Source of the DNA: Streptomyces asiaticus
GTDB taxonomy: Bacteria; Actinomycetota; Actinomycetes; Streptomycetales; Streptomycetaceae
DNA length: 64,000 nucleotides
Assembly (NCBI RefSeq): GCF_018138715.1
Contig: NZ_JAGSHX010000006.1
Span: 4,650,001-4,714,000, forward strand
Direction: 5' to 3'
The notes under the pieces are model-generated. The model searched no databases and had not been told where the DNA came from. It saw nothing but the letters and a program-made list of their open reading frames with translations. Position 1 is the first letter of the stretch. Every line of letters starts with the position of its first letter. Of this stretch, positions 16,672-25,273 are shown piece after piece. The position numbers were made by a program, and so were the translations under genes.

Positions 16672-17778
16672 TCAGCGGTCGAAGTCCAGCTCCACCCGCT
16701 CGCCCACCGGGTGGGACTGACAGGCCAGCACATAGCCCGCCTCCACCTCGTCCGGCTCCAGCGCGAAGTTCCGGTCCATCCGCACCTCGCCCGAGACCAG
16801 GAAGGCCCGGCAGGTGCCGCAGACCCCGCCCTTGCACGCGTACGGCGCGTCGGACCGATTGCGCAGCACGGTCTCCAGCAGCGGCTCCCCGTCCTGGACC
16901 GGCCAGGTGCCCGAGCGGCCGTCCAGGGTCGCCGTGACCGAGCTGTGCGAGGCGGCCGGGGCCGGGCCCGATATGGGGACGCCCTCGGCGGGGGCCGCGT
17001 CCACATGGAAGATCTCCTGGTGAACCCGGCCGCGGGAGACCCCGAGGCCGCGCAACGCCCGCTCGGCGGCGCGCACCAGACCGTAGGGCCCGCACAGGAA
17101 CCAGCCGTCCACCGAGGCGACCGGCAGCAGCGCCGGGAGCAGCCCGGTCAGCCGCTCCTCGTCGAGCCGCCCGGAGACCAGCCCGGCCTGCTGCTCCTCC
17201 CGGGAGAGCGCGCACACCAGCTGGAACCGGTCGGGCCAGCGGTCCTTGAGGTCGGCGACCTCCTCCAGGAACATCGTCGAGGCCGCCGTGCGGTCGCTGC
17301 GGATCAGACAGAAGCGCGCCTCGGACTGCCGGCTGAGCAGCGTGGCGGCGATGGACAGCACCGGGGTGATACCGCTGCCGCCGACGACCGCCGCGAAGTG
17401 ACCGGGGCGGGGCTCCAGGACGAACCGTCCGGCCGGGGCCATCACCTCCATGACCTCCCCGACCGCCAGCTCCTTGAGGGCATAGGTCGAGAACCCACCG
17501 CCCTCGACCAGCCGCACCCCGATCCGCAGGAACTCCGGGCCCTCCGCACCCGGGGCCGGGGTGCAGATCGAGTACGTCCGGCGGATCTCCGCGCCATCGG
17601 CGAACCGGCGCACCGCGATGTGCTGCCCCGCCGCGAAGCGGAACGTCTCCCGCAGCGCGGGCGGCACCAGGAGGGTGACCGCCACCGCGTCATCGGTGAG
17701 CCGGTCGACCGCCGCCACCCGCAGCGGGTGGAACGCGCCGTGGCGGGGCGTGACCCGCTGCACCTCCTCCGCGGCCAT
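16672..17778 (-). CDS. paaE: PaaE, phenylacetyl-CoA epoxidase reductase
   Basis: Iron-sulfur flavoprotein that passes electrons from NADPH to the PaaA diiron centre. 368 aa. The ferredoxin-reductase module shows RRTYSICT (flavin), GGSGITPVLSI (NADP) and CGPYGLV. The C-terminal [2Fe-2S] ferredoxin domain has CKGGVCGTC and the distal Cys in VLACQSHP. Start overlaps the paaD stop (TGATG at 17776-17780), so it is translationally coupled and last in paaABCDE. A GTG one codon earlier is possible. No anomaly seen. Confidence 0.96.
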   Translation of the reverse strand: MAAEEVQRVTPRHGAFHPLRVAAVDRLTDDAVAVTLLVPPALRETFRFAAGQHIAVRRFADGAEIRRTYSICTPAPGAEGPEFLRIGVRLVEGGGFSTYALKELAVGEVMEVMAPAGRFVLEPRPGHFAAVVGGSGITPVLSIAATLLSRQSEARFCLIRSDRTAASTMFLEEVADLKDRWPDRFQLVCALSREEQQAGLVSGRLDEERLTGLLPALLPVASVDGWFLCGPYGLVRAAERALRGLGVSRGRVHQEIFHVDAAPAEGVPISGPAPAASHSSVTATLDGRSGTWPVQDGEPLLETVLRNRSDAPYACKGGVCGTCRAFLVSGEVRMDRNFALEPDEVEAGYVLACQSHPVGERVELDFDR

Positions 17779-18323
17779 CACAACTCCTTGAAGTGGTCGA
17801 AGGGTTCGCCGCAGGCCGCGCAGCGGCGCAGCGCCTTGCAGGCGGTGGAGGAGAAGCGGCTGAGCAGCTCGGTCTCGGTCGAGCCGCAGTGCGGACAGCG
17901 CACCGCCAGGGCCACCGGGACCGGACCGCCCCCCGTCGCGTCGAGCGGCGCGGGCGGCGCTATGCCGGACTCCGCCAGCTTGCGGCGGCCCTCGGCGCTG
18001 ATCGCGTCCGTCGTCCAGGGCGGGGAGAGGACCGTGCGCACGGCGACCTCGGGGACGCCATGGTCATGGAGCACCCGCTCGATATCGGTGGCCATCGACT
18101 CCAACGCCGGGCAGCCGGTGTAGGTGGGCGTCAGCTCGACCTCGACCCGGCCCGGCCCCAGCAGCCGCAGCCCGCGCATCACCCCCAGCTCGGCCAGGGA
18201 CACCATCGGCAGCTCCGGGTCCGGCACGGATCCGGCCAGCCGCAGCAGCTCCTCCTCGAGCGGGGTGAGGCGGGCGCCGGACGCCTGAGGCGTGGGCGCC
18301 GCGGAGGGCCCGGGCGTCACCAT
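17778..18323 (-). CDS. paaD: PaaD, phenylacetyl-CoA epoxidase maturation factor
   Basis: 181 aa. The N-terminal MIP18/DUF59-type domain (about 20-110; VPDPELPMVSLAELGV, TYTGCPALE) is followed by a zinc-ribbon-like tail with CPHC and CAAC pairs near the end (HCGS...RCAACGEPFDHFKEL). PaaD is required for epoxidase activity, probably in Fe-S or diiron centre maturation (family knowledge). ATG at 18323 overlaps the paaC stop by 7 nt; the frame is open further upstream but only inside paaC. Confidence 0.94.
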   Translation of the reverse strand: MVTPGPSAAPTPQASGARLTPLEEELLRLAGSVPDPELPMVSLAELGVMRGLRLLGPGRVEVELTPTYTGCPALESMATDIERVLHDHGVPEVAVRTVLSPPWTTDAISAEGRRKLAESGIAPPAPLDATGGGPVPVALAVRCPHCGSTETELLSRFSSTACKALRRCAACGEPFDHFKEL

Positions 18324-19018
18324 GTCGCCCCCGGGTGGCTGCGGTGCAGATGCTGCATCTCGGCGAGCATCCGGCCGAACGGCTCGGTGTGGATGCCCTG
18401 GCGCCCCGCGCCGGCCGCCCAGCCGCCGCGCCGGGGCCCCTCGGGCACCGCCAGGGTGGCGCGCTCCAGGACCGAGGTGATCCGGGTCAGCCAGGCGTCG
18501 TGCAGGGTGCCCCACTCCACCTCGCACCCCTCGACCGGCTCGAAGAGCTCACCGGTGAACCGCCAGAGCGCGTCCAGCCCGCGCCGCATCCGCTCATGGC
18601 TCTCGTCCGTGCCGTCGCCGAGCCGCAGGGTCCAGTGCTCGGCGTGGTCGCGGTGGTAGGCCACCTCCTTGACGGCCTTGGCGGCCAGCGGGGCGAAGGG
18701 GCCGGTGCCGCGCGCCAGCCGCTCGTACAGCAGCTCCTGGTAGGTGGAGAAGTAGAGCTGACGGGCGATGGTCCGGGCGAAGTCCCCGTTGGGCTGCTCG
18801 ACCAGCTGGACGTTGCGGAACGCCCGCTCCTCGCGCAGATACGCCAGCTCGTCCTCGTCGCCGGCGAGGGAGAGCAGCACCCGGGCCTGGCCGAGCAGGT
18901 CGAGGGCGATATTGGCGAGCGCGACCTCCTCCTCCAGCACGGGCGCCTGCCCGGCCCACTCCCCCAGCCGGTGGGAGAGCACCAGCGCGTCGTCGCCCAG
19001 GGCGAGGGCCGCGGTCAC
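18317..19018 (-). CDS. paaC: PaaC, structural subunit of phenylacetyl-CoA epoxidase
   Basis: 233 aa ferritin-like, helical protein that binds PaaA and stabilises it, without metal ligands of its own. Family sequence is clear: DDALVLSHRLGEW, EEEVALANIALDLLGQAR, the YLREE/FRNVQLVEQPNGDFA block and AVKEVAYHRDHAEHW. The GTG start overlaps the paaB stop by 4 nt (GTGA). Sits in the order A-B-C-D-E. Confidence 0.95.
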   Translation of the reverse strand: MTAALALGDDALVLSHRLGEWAGQAPVLEEEVALANIALDLLGQARVLLSLAGDEDELAYLREERAFRNVQLVEQPNGDFARTIARQLYFSTYQELLYERLARGTGPFAPLAAKAVKEVAYHRDHAEHWTLRLGDGTDESHERMRRGLDALWRFTGELFEPVEGCEVEWGTLHDAWLTRITSVLERATLAVPEGPRRGGWAAGAGRQGIHTEPFGRMLAEMQHLHRSHPGATW

Positions 19019-19307
19019 AGGTGCCGCACCCCCTCGGGGATCGCGTAGAAGGTGGGGTGCCGGTAGGGCTTGTCGGCGGACGGCTCGAAGAACGGATCCC
19101 GCTCGTCCGGGGAGGAGGCGGTGATCTCGGTGGACGGCACCACCCAGATCGAGACGCCCTCGGAGCGGCGGGTGTACAGATCCCGTGCGTTCCGCAGGGC
19201 CATTTCCGCGTCCGGGGCGTGGAGGGAACCGGCGTGAGTGTGTGACAGTCCGCGCCTGCTGCGGACGAACACCTCCCACAGCGGCCATTCGGTGCTCGGG
19301 CTGCCGC

Positions 19308-19311
<4 letters not shown>
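19015..19311 (-). CDS. paaB: PaaB, phenylacetyl-CoA epoxidase subunit
   Basis: 98 aa small subunit that bridges PaaAC units. The sequence matches the family throughout: [43 protein letters not shown] and the C-terminal [20 protein letters not shown] overlaps the paaA stop by 4 nt (ATGA). A longer open frame upstream lies inside paaA and is not used. Confidence 0.95.
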
Positions 19312-20258
<947 letters not shown>

Positions 20259-20300
20259 GCGAAGCCCCTCCGCCATTCGTCTCCGCCGACCGGCCAGCCG

Positions 20301-20350
20301 ACCGACCGATCGTTCGGTTCAATGGTGTGCTGAGGAACGTAGGGTGTCAA
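20301..20350 (-). promoter_or_regulatory. paaA promoter with TetR-type operator
   Basis: Reading on the minus strand, a perfect -35 TTGACA occupies 20350-20345 and a weak -10 (CACCAT) 20327-20322 after 17 bp. The palindrome ACCGA-ACGA-TCGGT (20318-20305) covers the predicted start site. An 18-nt string AACCGAACGATCGGTCGG is shared exactly with the paaN/paaH intergenic region. Occupancy would block paaA transcription; PaaR, encoded at 26794, is the likely ligand-responsive repressor. Confidence 0.75.
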
Positions 20351-20353
20351 CCC

Positions 20354-20362
20354 TGTGGATAA
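20354..20362 (-). promoter_or_regulatory. DnaA-box-like site TTATCCACA
   Basis: Perfect match to the general bacterial DnaA box, read on the minus strand, directly upstream of the paaA -35 element. It is part of CCTGTGGATAA, an 11-mer form also found near the other two ACCGA-N4-TCGGT operators. Confidence 0.5.
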
Positions 20363-20481
20363 CGCTGAGGACGCTGTGCCGAGTGGTTCCGCATCGGTAC
20401 GGTGCCGGGGCGTGGGGGCCACGGGGGCGCGCGGTCGACCGGCGTGCGCGAAGACCTGGACCATCGGGAGCGGGGCGGGGT

Positions 20482-21294
20482 ATGGCGGACACGGAGCCGG
20501 AACCGGCGGATGGGGAGCCGACGGGGCCGGAGCCGCAGGAAGCGGAGCCGACGGATCCCGAACCGACGGGACCGGAACCGACGGACCCGGAGCCGGGGGG
20601 ACCGGACTCGGCTGAATCGGGCCCGGCGGAATCGGCGCCGGACGGCGACGCGGCGGAACCGCTCACCACGTTCTCCCTGCCCGCCCAGCTGATCATCGCG
20701 GTGGCCATCGCGGTCGCCGCCGTCGCCGCCGCGGTCCACCTCTCGGCGGCCTTCCTGAGCGTCTCACCGCCCAACACCCTCACCAAGCGGCACGGCGCGG
20801 CGATAGACGACTACGTCTATCCGGAGTTCGAACGGGTCTGGAAGCTCTTCGCCCCCAACCCGCTCCAGCAGAACATCGCCGTGCAGGCCCGCGCCGAGAT
20901 CCGCACCTCCGCCGGCGGCACCGCGACCACCGGCTGGCGCGACCTCTCGGCCCAGGACGGCGCGGCCATCCACCACAACCCGCTGCCCAGTCACACCCAG
21001 CAGAACGAGCTGCGCCGCGGCTGGGAGTTCTACGTCGGCTCGCATGATGTGCGGGAGCGGCCGCAGGGGATGCGCGGCAACCTCTCCGAGCAGTACATCC
21101 GCCGGATCGTGATGCTCCGCCTCGGCCGCGAGGAGGACGGCGGCACCGTGGAGCGAATACAGGTGCGCTCCGCGACCACTCCGGTGGCCCCGCCGTCCTG
21201 GAGCGACGAGAAGATCGACACCAAGACGGTCTACCGCACGCTGCCGTGGTGGACCGTGACCTCCGATGACCTCCCGGAGGTGAAGCGCCGATGA
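20482..21294 (+). CDS. DUF5819-family membrane protein, partner of HTTM protein
   Basis: 270 aa. Residues 1-60 are an acidic Pro/Glu/Thr repeat tail (EPTGPEP, EPTDPEP), followed by one TM helix (about 63-88) and an extracytoplasmic domain. The domain contains the motif FERVWKLFAPNPLQQNI (about 113-130), characteristic of DUF5819, and ends with WWTVTSDDLPE. The W-x-x-F-x-P-x-P pattern recalls SdpA-family proteins that work with the HTTM protein SdpB. ATG start with G-rich RBS. It overlaps the following HTTM gene by 4 nt, so the two are translationally coupled. Function not established. Confidence 0.8.
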   Translation: MADTEPEPADGEPTGPEPQEAEPTDPEPTGPEPTDPEPGGPDSAESGPAESAPDGDAAEPLTTFSLPAQLIIAVAIAVAAVAAAVHLSAAFLSVSPPNTLTKRHGAAIDDYVYPEFERVWKLFAPNPLQQNIAVQARAEIRTSAGGTATTGWRDLSAQDGAAIHHNPLPSHTQQNELRRGWEFYVGSHDVRERPQGMRGNLSEQYIRRIVMLRLGREEDGGTVERIQVRSATTPVAPPSWSDEKIDTKTVYRTLPWWTVTSDDLPEVKRR

Positions 21295-22523
21295 CCCCCT
21301 CCGCCCGCCTCCAGACCGCCGTGGCGCGTGGCTACACGCGCGTCACCGCGTCCGCGCTCGGCCCCCGGCAGAGCGCCGTCGTGCGCATCGGCTTCTCCTT
21401 CACCTGGCTGCTCTTCCTGGTGCGCGAATGGCCCCACCGCCGGGAGCTGTACGGGCCGGACGGCCCGTGGAACTGGGACATGGCCGCCCGGCTGATCGAC
21501 GGCAACCGTGCCTTCACCGCGCTCATGTGGTCCGACAGCACGGTGTGGTTCGAGATCGTCTACGCCCTCGCCATCGTCTCCAGCGCGCTGCTGCTGGTGG
21601 GCTGGCGCACCCGCACCATGTCCGTGCTGTTCATGATCGGGGTGCTGTCGCTGCAAAACCGCAGCATCTTCGTGGGGGACGGCGGCGACAATCTCATCCA
21701 TCTGATGTCGATGTATCTGGTGCTGACCCGGTGCGGTCAGGTGTGGTCCCTGGACGCGCGCCGGGCGGCCCGGTGGGCGGACCGCGAATGGCCGCCGCGC
21801 GACACCACCGGAATCGTGCTGTGGGCCGTCACCGGGGCCGCCCTGCTCTGGGCGCAGTTGTTCACCGACGCCCGGCTGTTCCTGACCGCCGATGGCCCGC
21901 TGCCCGGGCTGGGCTGGGGCACCGTCCTGTGGGGGCTGTGGCTCGTCCAGGCCGGTTGGTGGTTCGTCAGGCGTTACGCGCCGGGGGAGCCGCGCACCGT
22001 ATCGGACGTGCTCGCCAATGTGGCGCACAACGGCGCCCTGTTGGTGATCATGGCCGAGGTGTGTCTGCTGTACGCCTCGGCCGGCTGGTACAAGATCCAG
22101 GGTTCGCGCTGGCAGGACGGCACCGCCCTCTACTACCCGCTGCACCTGGACTACTTCTCGCCCTGGCCCTGGCTGGCCGACACCATGGCGTCCAGCGGCA
22201 CCCTGGTGATGGTGCTGACCTACGGCACGGTCATCGTCCAGGTGGCCTTTCCGTTCACCCTGCTCAACCGGCGGGCCAAGAACGTGATGCTCGTCCTGCT
22301 GATGATGGAGCACCTCGGCATCGCCGTGATGCTGGGGCTGCCCTTCTTCTCGCTCGCCGTGATCGCGGCTGACTCGGTCTTCCTGCCGACGAACGTCCTG
22401 CGCTGGGCCGAGGCGCGGCTGGGCCGGGCCCGGGACCGGCTGGCGGCGCGCGCCGTATGGCTGCCCGGGCAGCGAGCGCGGGAGAACGACGAGGAATCCC
22501 CGGCCGGCACCCTCGTACGCTGA
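21291..22523 (+). CDS. HTTM-domain (gamma-carboxylase-like) integral membrane protein
   Basis: 410 aa with about eight hydrophobic helices. The HTTM (horizontally transferred transmembrane) domain is related to vitamin K-dependent gamma-glutamyl carboxylase and includes SdpB-type proteins. Seen: the N-terminal RIGFSFTWLLFLVREWPHRRELYGPDGPW loop start, LLLVGWRTRTMSVLF, QNRSIFVGDGGDNLIHLMSMYLV and YASAGWYKIQGSRWQDGTALYYP. The catalytic chemistry of prokaryotic HTTM proteins is mostly unknown. Coupled to the DUF5819 gene, and followed 4 nt later by an RNA methyltransferase gene. Confidence 0.85.
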   Translation: MTPSARLQTAVARGYTRVTASALGPRQSAVVRIGFSFTWLLFLVREWPHRRELYGPDGPWNWDMAARLIDGNRAFTALMWSDSTVWFEIVYALAIVSSALLLVGWRTRTMSVLFMIGVLSLQNRSIFVGDGGDNLIHLMSMYLVLTRCGQVWSLDARRAARWADREWPPRDTTGIVLWAVTGAALLWAQLFTDARLFLTADGPLPGLGWGTVLWGLWLVQAGWWFVRRYAPGEPRTVSDVLANVAHNGALLVIMAEVCLLYASAGWYKIQGSRWQDGTALYYPLHLDYFSPWPWLADTMASSGTLVMVLTYGTVIVQVAFPFTLLNRRAKNVMLVLLMMEHLGIAVMLGLPFFSLAVIAADSVFLPTNVLRWAEARLGRARDRLAARAVWLPGQRARENDEESPAGTLVR

Positions 22524-22527
22524 GGGA

Positions 22528-23289
22528 ATGATCGATGACGAGTCCGCGCGGGCCGTACGGCACTGGCGCGCGACGGCCCCCGACACCGTGCTGCTGGACG
22601 GCTTCCACGCGCTGAAGCACGCGCTGCGGTTCGGCGCGGAGGTGCGCGCAGCGGTCACCAGCGACAAGGCGGCCGCCGTGGAACTCGCCGAGGACCTGGC
22701 CGACGACCTCACCGAGGTGATCGCGGACCTTCTGGTGGAGGTGGACGCCGGGACCCTGCGCGATCTGGTGGCCAGGGTGCATCCCACACGGGTCGCCGCC
22801 CTGGCGGTCCGGCGCGGCCGTCGGGCGAATCTGGACGAGCTGTCCCGGCGGCCCCGGCGGGCCCCGGTGGTCGTCCTGGACAACCCCCGCAATCTGGGGA
22901 ACGTCGGGGCCGTGGTCCGGCTCGCCGCCGGGTTCGGGGCCACGGGCGTGGTCACCACCGGAGATATCGACCCCTGGCATCCGAACGCCGTGCGCTCGGG
23001 CGCCGGGCTGCACTTCGCCACCGCGGTGGAGCGGCTGCCGGACGACGCCCTTCCGGAGGGGCCGCTGTACGCGCTGGACCCGGAGGGGGCGGACATCCGG
23101 TCCCTGACCATCCCCGATGACGCGCTGCTCGCCTTCGGCTCCGAGCGGCACGGGATCTCCCCGGAGCTGCGGAAGCGGGCCACGAGGCTGGTGGCCCTTC
23201 CCATGCGGCCCCAGGTGTCCAGCTACAACCTGGCCACCAGCGTGGCCATGGCCCTCTTCCACTGGGGCGGACCCGACCGCCCGGCTTAG
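22528..23289 (+). CDS. TrmH/SpoU-family RNA 2'-O-methyltransferase
   Basis: 253 aa SPOUT methyltransferase using SAM. The three family motifs are present: motif 1 NPRNLGNVGAVVRLA (about 119-133), motif 2 FGSERHGIS and motif 3 LPMRPQVSSYNLATSVAMAL (trefoil knot). The N-terminal RNA-binding domain (about 1-105) is somewhat diverged. Substrate (rRNA or tRNA position) cannot be assigned. ATG is 4 nt after the HTTM stop, so probably co-transcribed. Confidence 0.9.
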   Translation: MIDDESARAVRHWRATAPDTVLLDGFHALKHALRFGAEVRAAVTSDKAAAVELAEDLADDLTEVIADLLVEVDAGTLRDLVARVHPTRVAALAVRRGRRANLDELSRRPRRAPVVVLDNPRNLGNVGAVVRLAAGFGATGVVTTGDIDPWHPNAVRSGAGLHFATAVERLPDDALPEGPLYALDPEGADIRSLTIPDDALLAFGSERHGISPELRKRATRLVALPMRPQVSSYNLATSVAMALFHWGGPDRPA

Positions 23290-23362
23290 GCCCGTCCCGT
23301 CCCGCCAAAGGCCGTCGCGCCTTGCCCATAGGCACCGCCGGCCCCGCCCTAGGCCACGTCCA

Positions 23363-23390
23363 GGCGGGGCGTGCGCGGGCACGCCCCGCC
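23363..23390. terminator. Terminator between methyltransferase gene and paaN
   Basis: Perfect 11-bp stem (23363-23373 and 23380-23390, GGCGGGGCGTG/CACGCCCCGCC) with 6-nt loop between convergent genes. Confidence 0.75.
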
Positions 23391-23401
23391 CACTGGGCCC
23401 G

Positions 23402-25126
23402 TTACTCCGCCGGGCGGCGGACCTCGACCATCCGGAAGCGGCCGGCCACGAACGCCCCGTCGCACAGCGCGGCGTTGGCCGACGGGTTGCCGCCCGTGCC
23501 GTGGAAGTCCGAGAAGGCCGCGGTCTGGTTCACATACACGCCACCGGTCAGGTTGAGCGACAGCTGGGCGCACTCCTCCAGACACGCCTCCTCGATCAGC
23601 CGCTCCGCCTCCGGCGAGGTGGTGTACGCCCCGACCGTCATCGCGCCCTTGTCCCGGGTGGTCCGGCGCAGCAGTGCCACCGCGTCCTCCGTGGAGGCGA
23701 CGGCGACGGCGAAGGAGACCGGGCCGAAGCACTCGGCCAGATAGGGCGCGTCCGCGTCCGCCCCCTCCCAGAACTTCCGCGCGCCGTCCGCCTTGACCAT
23801 CAGCGGCGTGCGCACCGTGGCGCCCGGGAAGTCGGGGTGGGCCACCGTGCGGGAGGCCAGGGCGACCGCGCCCAGGCCGGGGGCGGCCTCCAGCCGCTCC
23901 TGGACCCGCGGGCCCACGATCGCGCCGAGCAGCGCGCTCGCCCGTGCGTCGTCGCCCAGCAGCCCGTCCACCGCCGCCGCCAGGTCGGCCACCACCTCGT
24001 CATAGGTCTTGGGGCCGGCGTCGGTGGTGATGCCGTCGCGGGGGATCAGCAGATTCTGCGGGGTGGTGCACATCTGGCCGCTGTAGAGGGACAGGGAGAA
24101 GGCCAGATTGGCGAGCATGCCCTGGTAGTCGTCGGTGGAGTCGATCACCACCGTGTTGACCCCCGCCTTCTCCGTGAAGACCTGGGCCTGGCGGGCGTGG
24201 GTCTCCAGCCAGTCGCCGAAGGCGGTGGATCCCGTGTAGTCGATGATTCGGATCTCGGGGCGGACGGCGAGGACCTTGGCGATCCCCTCGTCCGGCCGCT
24301 CGGCGGCCAGCGCCACCAGATCGGGGCTGAATCCCGCCTCCTTCAGCACCTCGCGCGCCACCTGGACGGTCAGCGCCAGCGGCAGAACGGCCTGGGGGTG
24401 CGGCTTGACCAGCACCGGATTGCCGGTGGCCAGCGAGGCGAAGAGCCCCGGATAGCCGTTCCACGTCGGGAAGGTGTTGCAGCCGATCAGCAGCGCGATA
24501 CCGCGCGGGACGGCCGTGAACGTCTTGCGCAGGCGCAGCGGGTCGCGCTTGCCCTGCGGCTTGGACCAGTCGGCGGCGCCCGGAGTGCGGGTCTGCTCGG
24601 CGAACGCGTACGCCACCGCCTCCAGGCCGCGGTCCTGGGCGTGGGGGCCGCCCGCCTGGAACGCCATCATGTACGCCTGTCCGCTGGTGTGCATGACGGC
24701 CTGGGCGAACTCATGGGACCGGGCGCCGATCCGAGCCAGGATCTCCAGGCACACCATGGCCCGTGTCTCGGGACCGGCGTCCCGCCAGGCGGGCATCCCC
24801 GCCCGCATCGCCGGGAGGAGCACCTCGATGTCCGGATGCGGATACTCCATGCCCATCTCCGCTCCGAACGGAGAGACCTCGGAGCCCGCCCAGCCGTCGG
24901 TGCCCGGCTGGTCCAGCTCGAAGCGCTTGCCGCGCAGCGCCTCGAACGCCGCCTGGCCCTCGGCGACGCTCAGGCTCGGGCGCCCGCCCTGGCCCTCGCC
25001 GCCGTAAGCCTTCGGGTGCTCGGGGTGCGGGGACCAATAGGCGCGGGTACGGATCGCCTCCAGGGCCTGGTCGAGGGTGGGGCGGTGCTCTTGCGTCAAC
25101 TGCGCGGTGGTGAGTGCGGCGGTCAC
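23402..25126 (-). CDS. paaN: PaaN, phenylacetate degradation aldehyde dehydrogenase
   Basis: 574 aa aldehyde-dehydrogenase superfamily protein, PaaN type. Visible: RGIALLIGCNTFPTWNGYPGLF, the coenzyme-binding TGSTAFGDWLE, the catalytic Cys segment SGQMCTTPQNLLIPRDG and the C-terminal GGVYVNQTAAFSDFHGTGGNPSAN. It would oxidise the ring-cleaved semialdehyde-CoA. It lacks the C-terminal MaoC hydratase domain of E. coli PaaZ, so hydrolytic ring opening must come from another gene. The GTG start has GAGGAG 9 nt upstream. Divergent from paaH, with an operator placed between its own -35 and -10. Confidence 0.92.
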   Translation of the reverse strand: MTAALTTAQLTQEHRPTLDQALEAIRTRAYWSPHPEHPKAYGGEGQGGRPSLSVAEGQAAFEALRGKRFELDQPGTDGWAGSEVSPFGAEMGMEYPHPDIEVLLPAMRAGMPAWRDAGPETRAMVCLEILARIGARSHEFAQAVMHTSGQAYMMAFQAGGPHAQDRGLEAVAYAFAEQTRTPGAADWSKPQGKRDPLRLRKTFTAVPRGIALLIGCNTFPTWNGYPGLFASLATGNPVLVKPHPQAVLPLALTVQVAREVLKEAGFSPDLVALAAERPDEGIAKVLAVRPEIRIIDYTGSTAFGDWLETHARQAQVFTEKAGVNTVVIDSTDDYQGMLANLAFSLSLYSGQMCTTPQNLLIPRDGITTDAGPKTYDEVVADLAAAVDGLLGDDARASALLGAIVGPRVQERLEAAPGLGAVALASRTVAHPDFPGATVRTPLMVKADGARKFWEGADADAPYLAECFGPVSFAVAVASTEDAVALLRRTTRDKGAMTVGAYTTSPEAERLIEEACLEECAQLSLNLTGGVYVNQTAAFSDFHGTGGNPSANAALCDGAFVAGRFRMVEVRRPAE

Positions 25127-25177
25127 GACTGACCAACTCCTCGTCGAGCTGGGGCTGGGCTGGAATGGGCGACAGGG

Positions 25178-25207
25178 TTAGAGTAACCGAACGATCGGTC
25201 GGGACAA
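25178..25207. promoter_or_regulatory. paaN promoter with PaaR-type operator
   Basis: ACCGA-ACGA-TCGGT at 25186-25199 within AACCGAACGATCGGTCGG (25185-25202), identical over 18 nt to the site at paaA. On the minus strand it fills the spacer between TTGTCC (a possible -35 for paaN) and TACTCT (a possible -10), spacing 16. Repressor binding would therefore directly exclude polymerase; the paaH promoter must lie in the same region. Confidence 0.7.
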
Positions 25208-25221
25208 GAGGGCCTGGCGAA

Positions 25222-25257
25222 CCTGTGGACAACTTCGTCCCTGTGGACAACTTCGTC
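25222..25257 (-). repeat. Two tandem 18-bp copies, each with a DnaA box
   Basis: The 18-mer CCTGTGGACAACTTCGTC is repeated exactly head to tail at 25222-25239 and 25240-25257. Each holds TGTGGACAA, the reverse complement of TTGTCCACA, the Streptomyces DnaA-box consensus (25224-25232, 25242-25250). It lies 20-50 nt upstream of the paaH start. Confidence 0.75.
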
Positions 25258-25273
25258 GAAAAGGATCTGCGGC

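Noticed and set aside
23402..25126. Naming the gene paaZ
   Set aside because: PaaZ is a dehydrogenase-hydratase fusion of about 680 aa. This protein has no MaoC hydratase domain and fits PaaN better.
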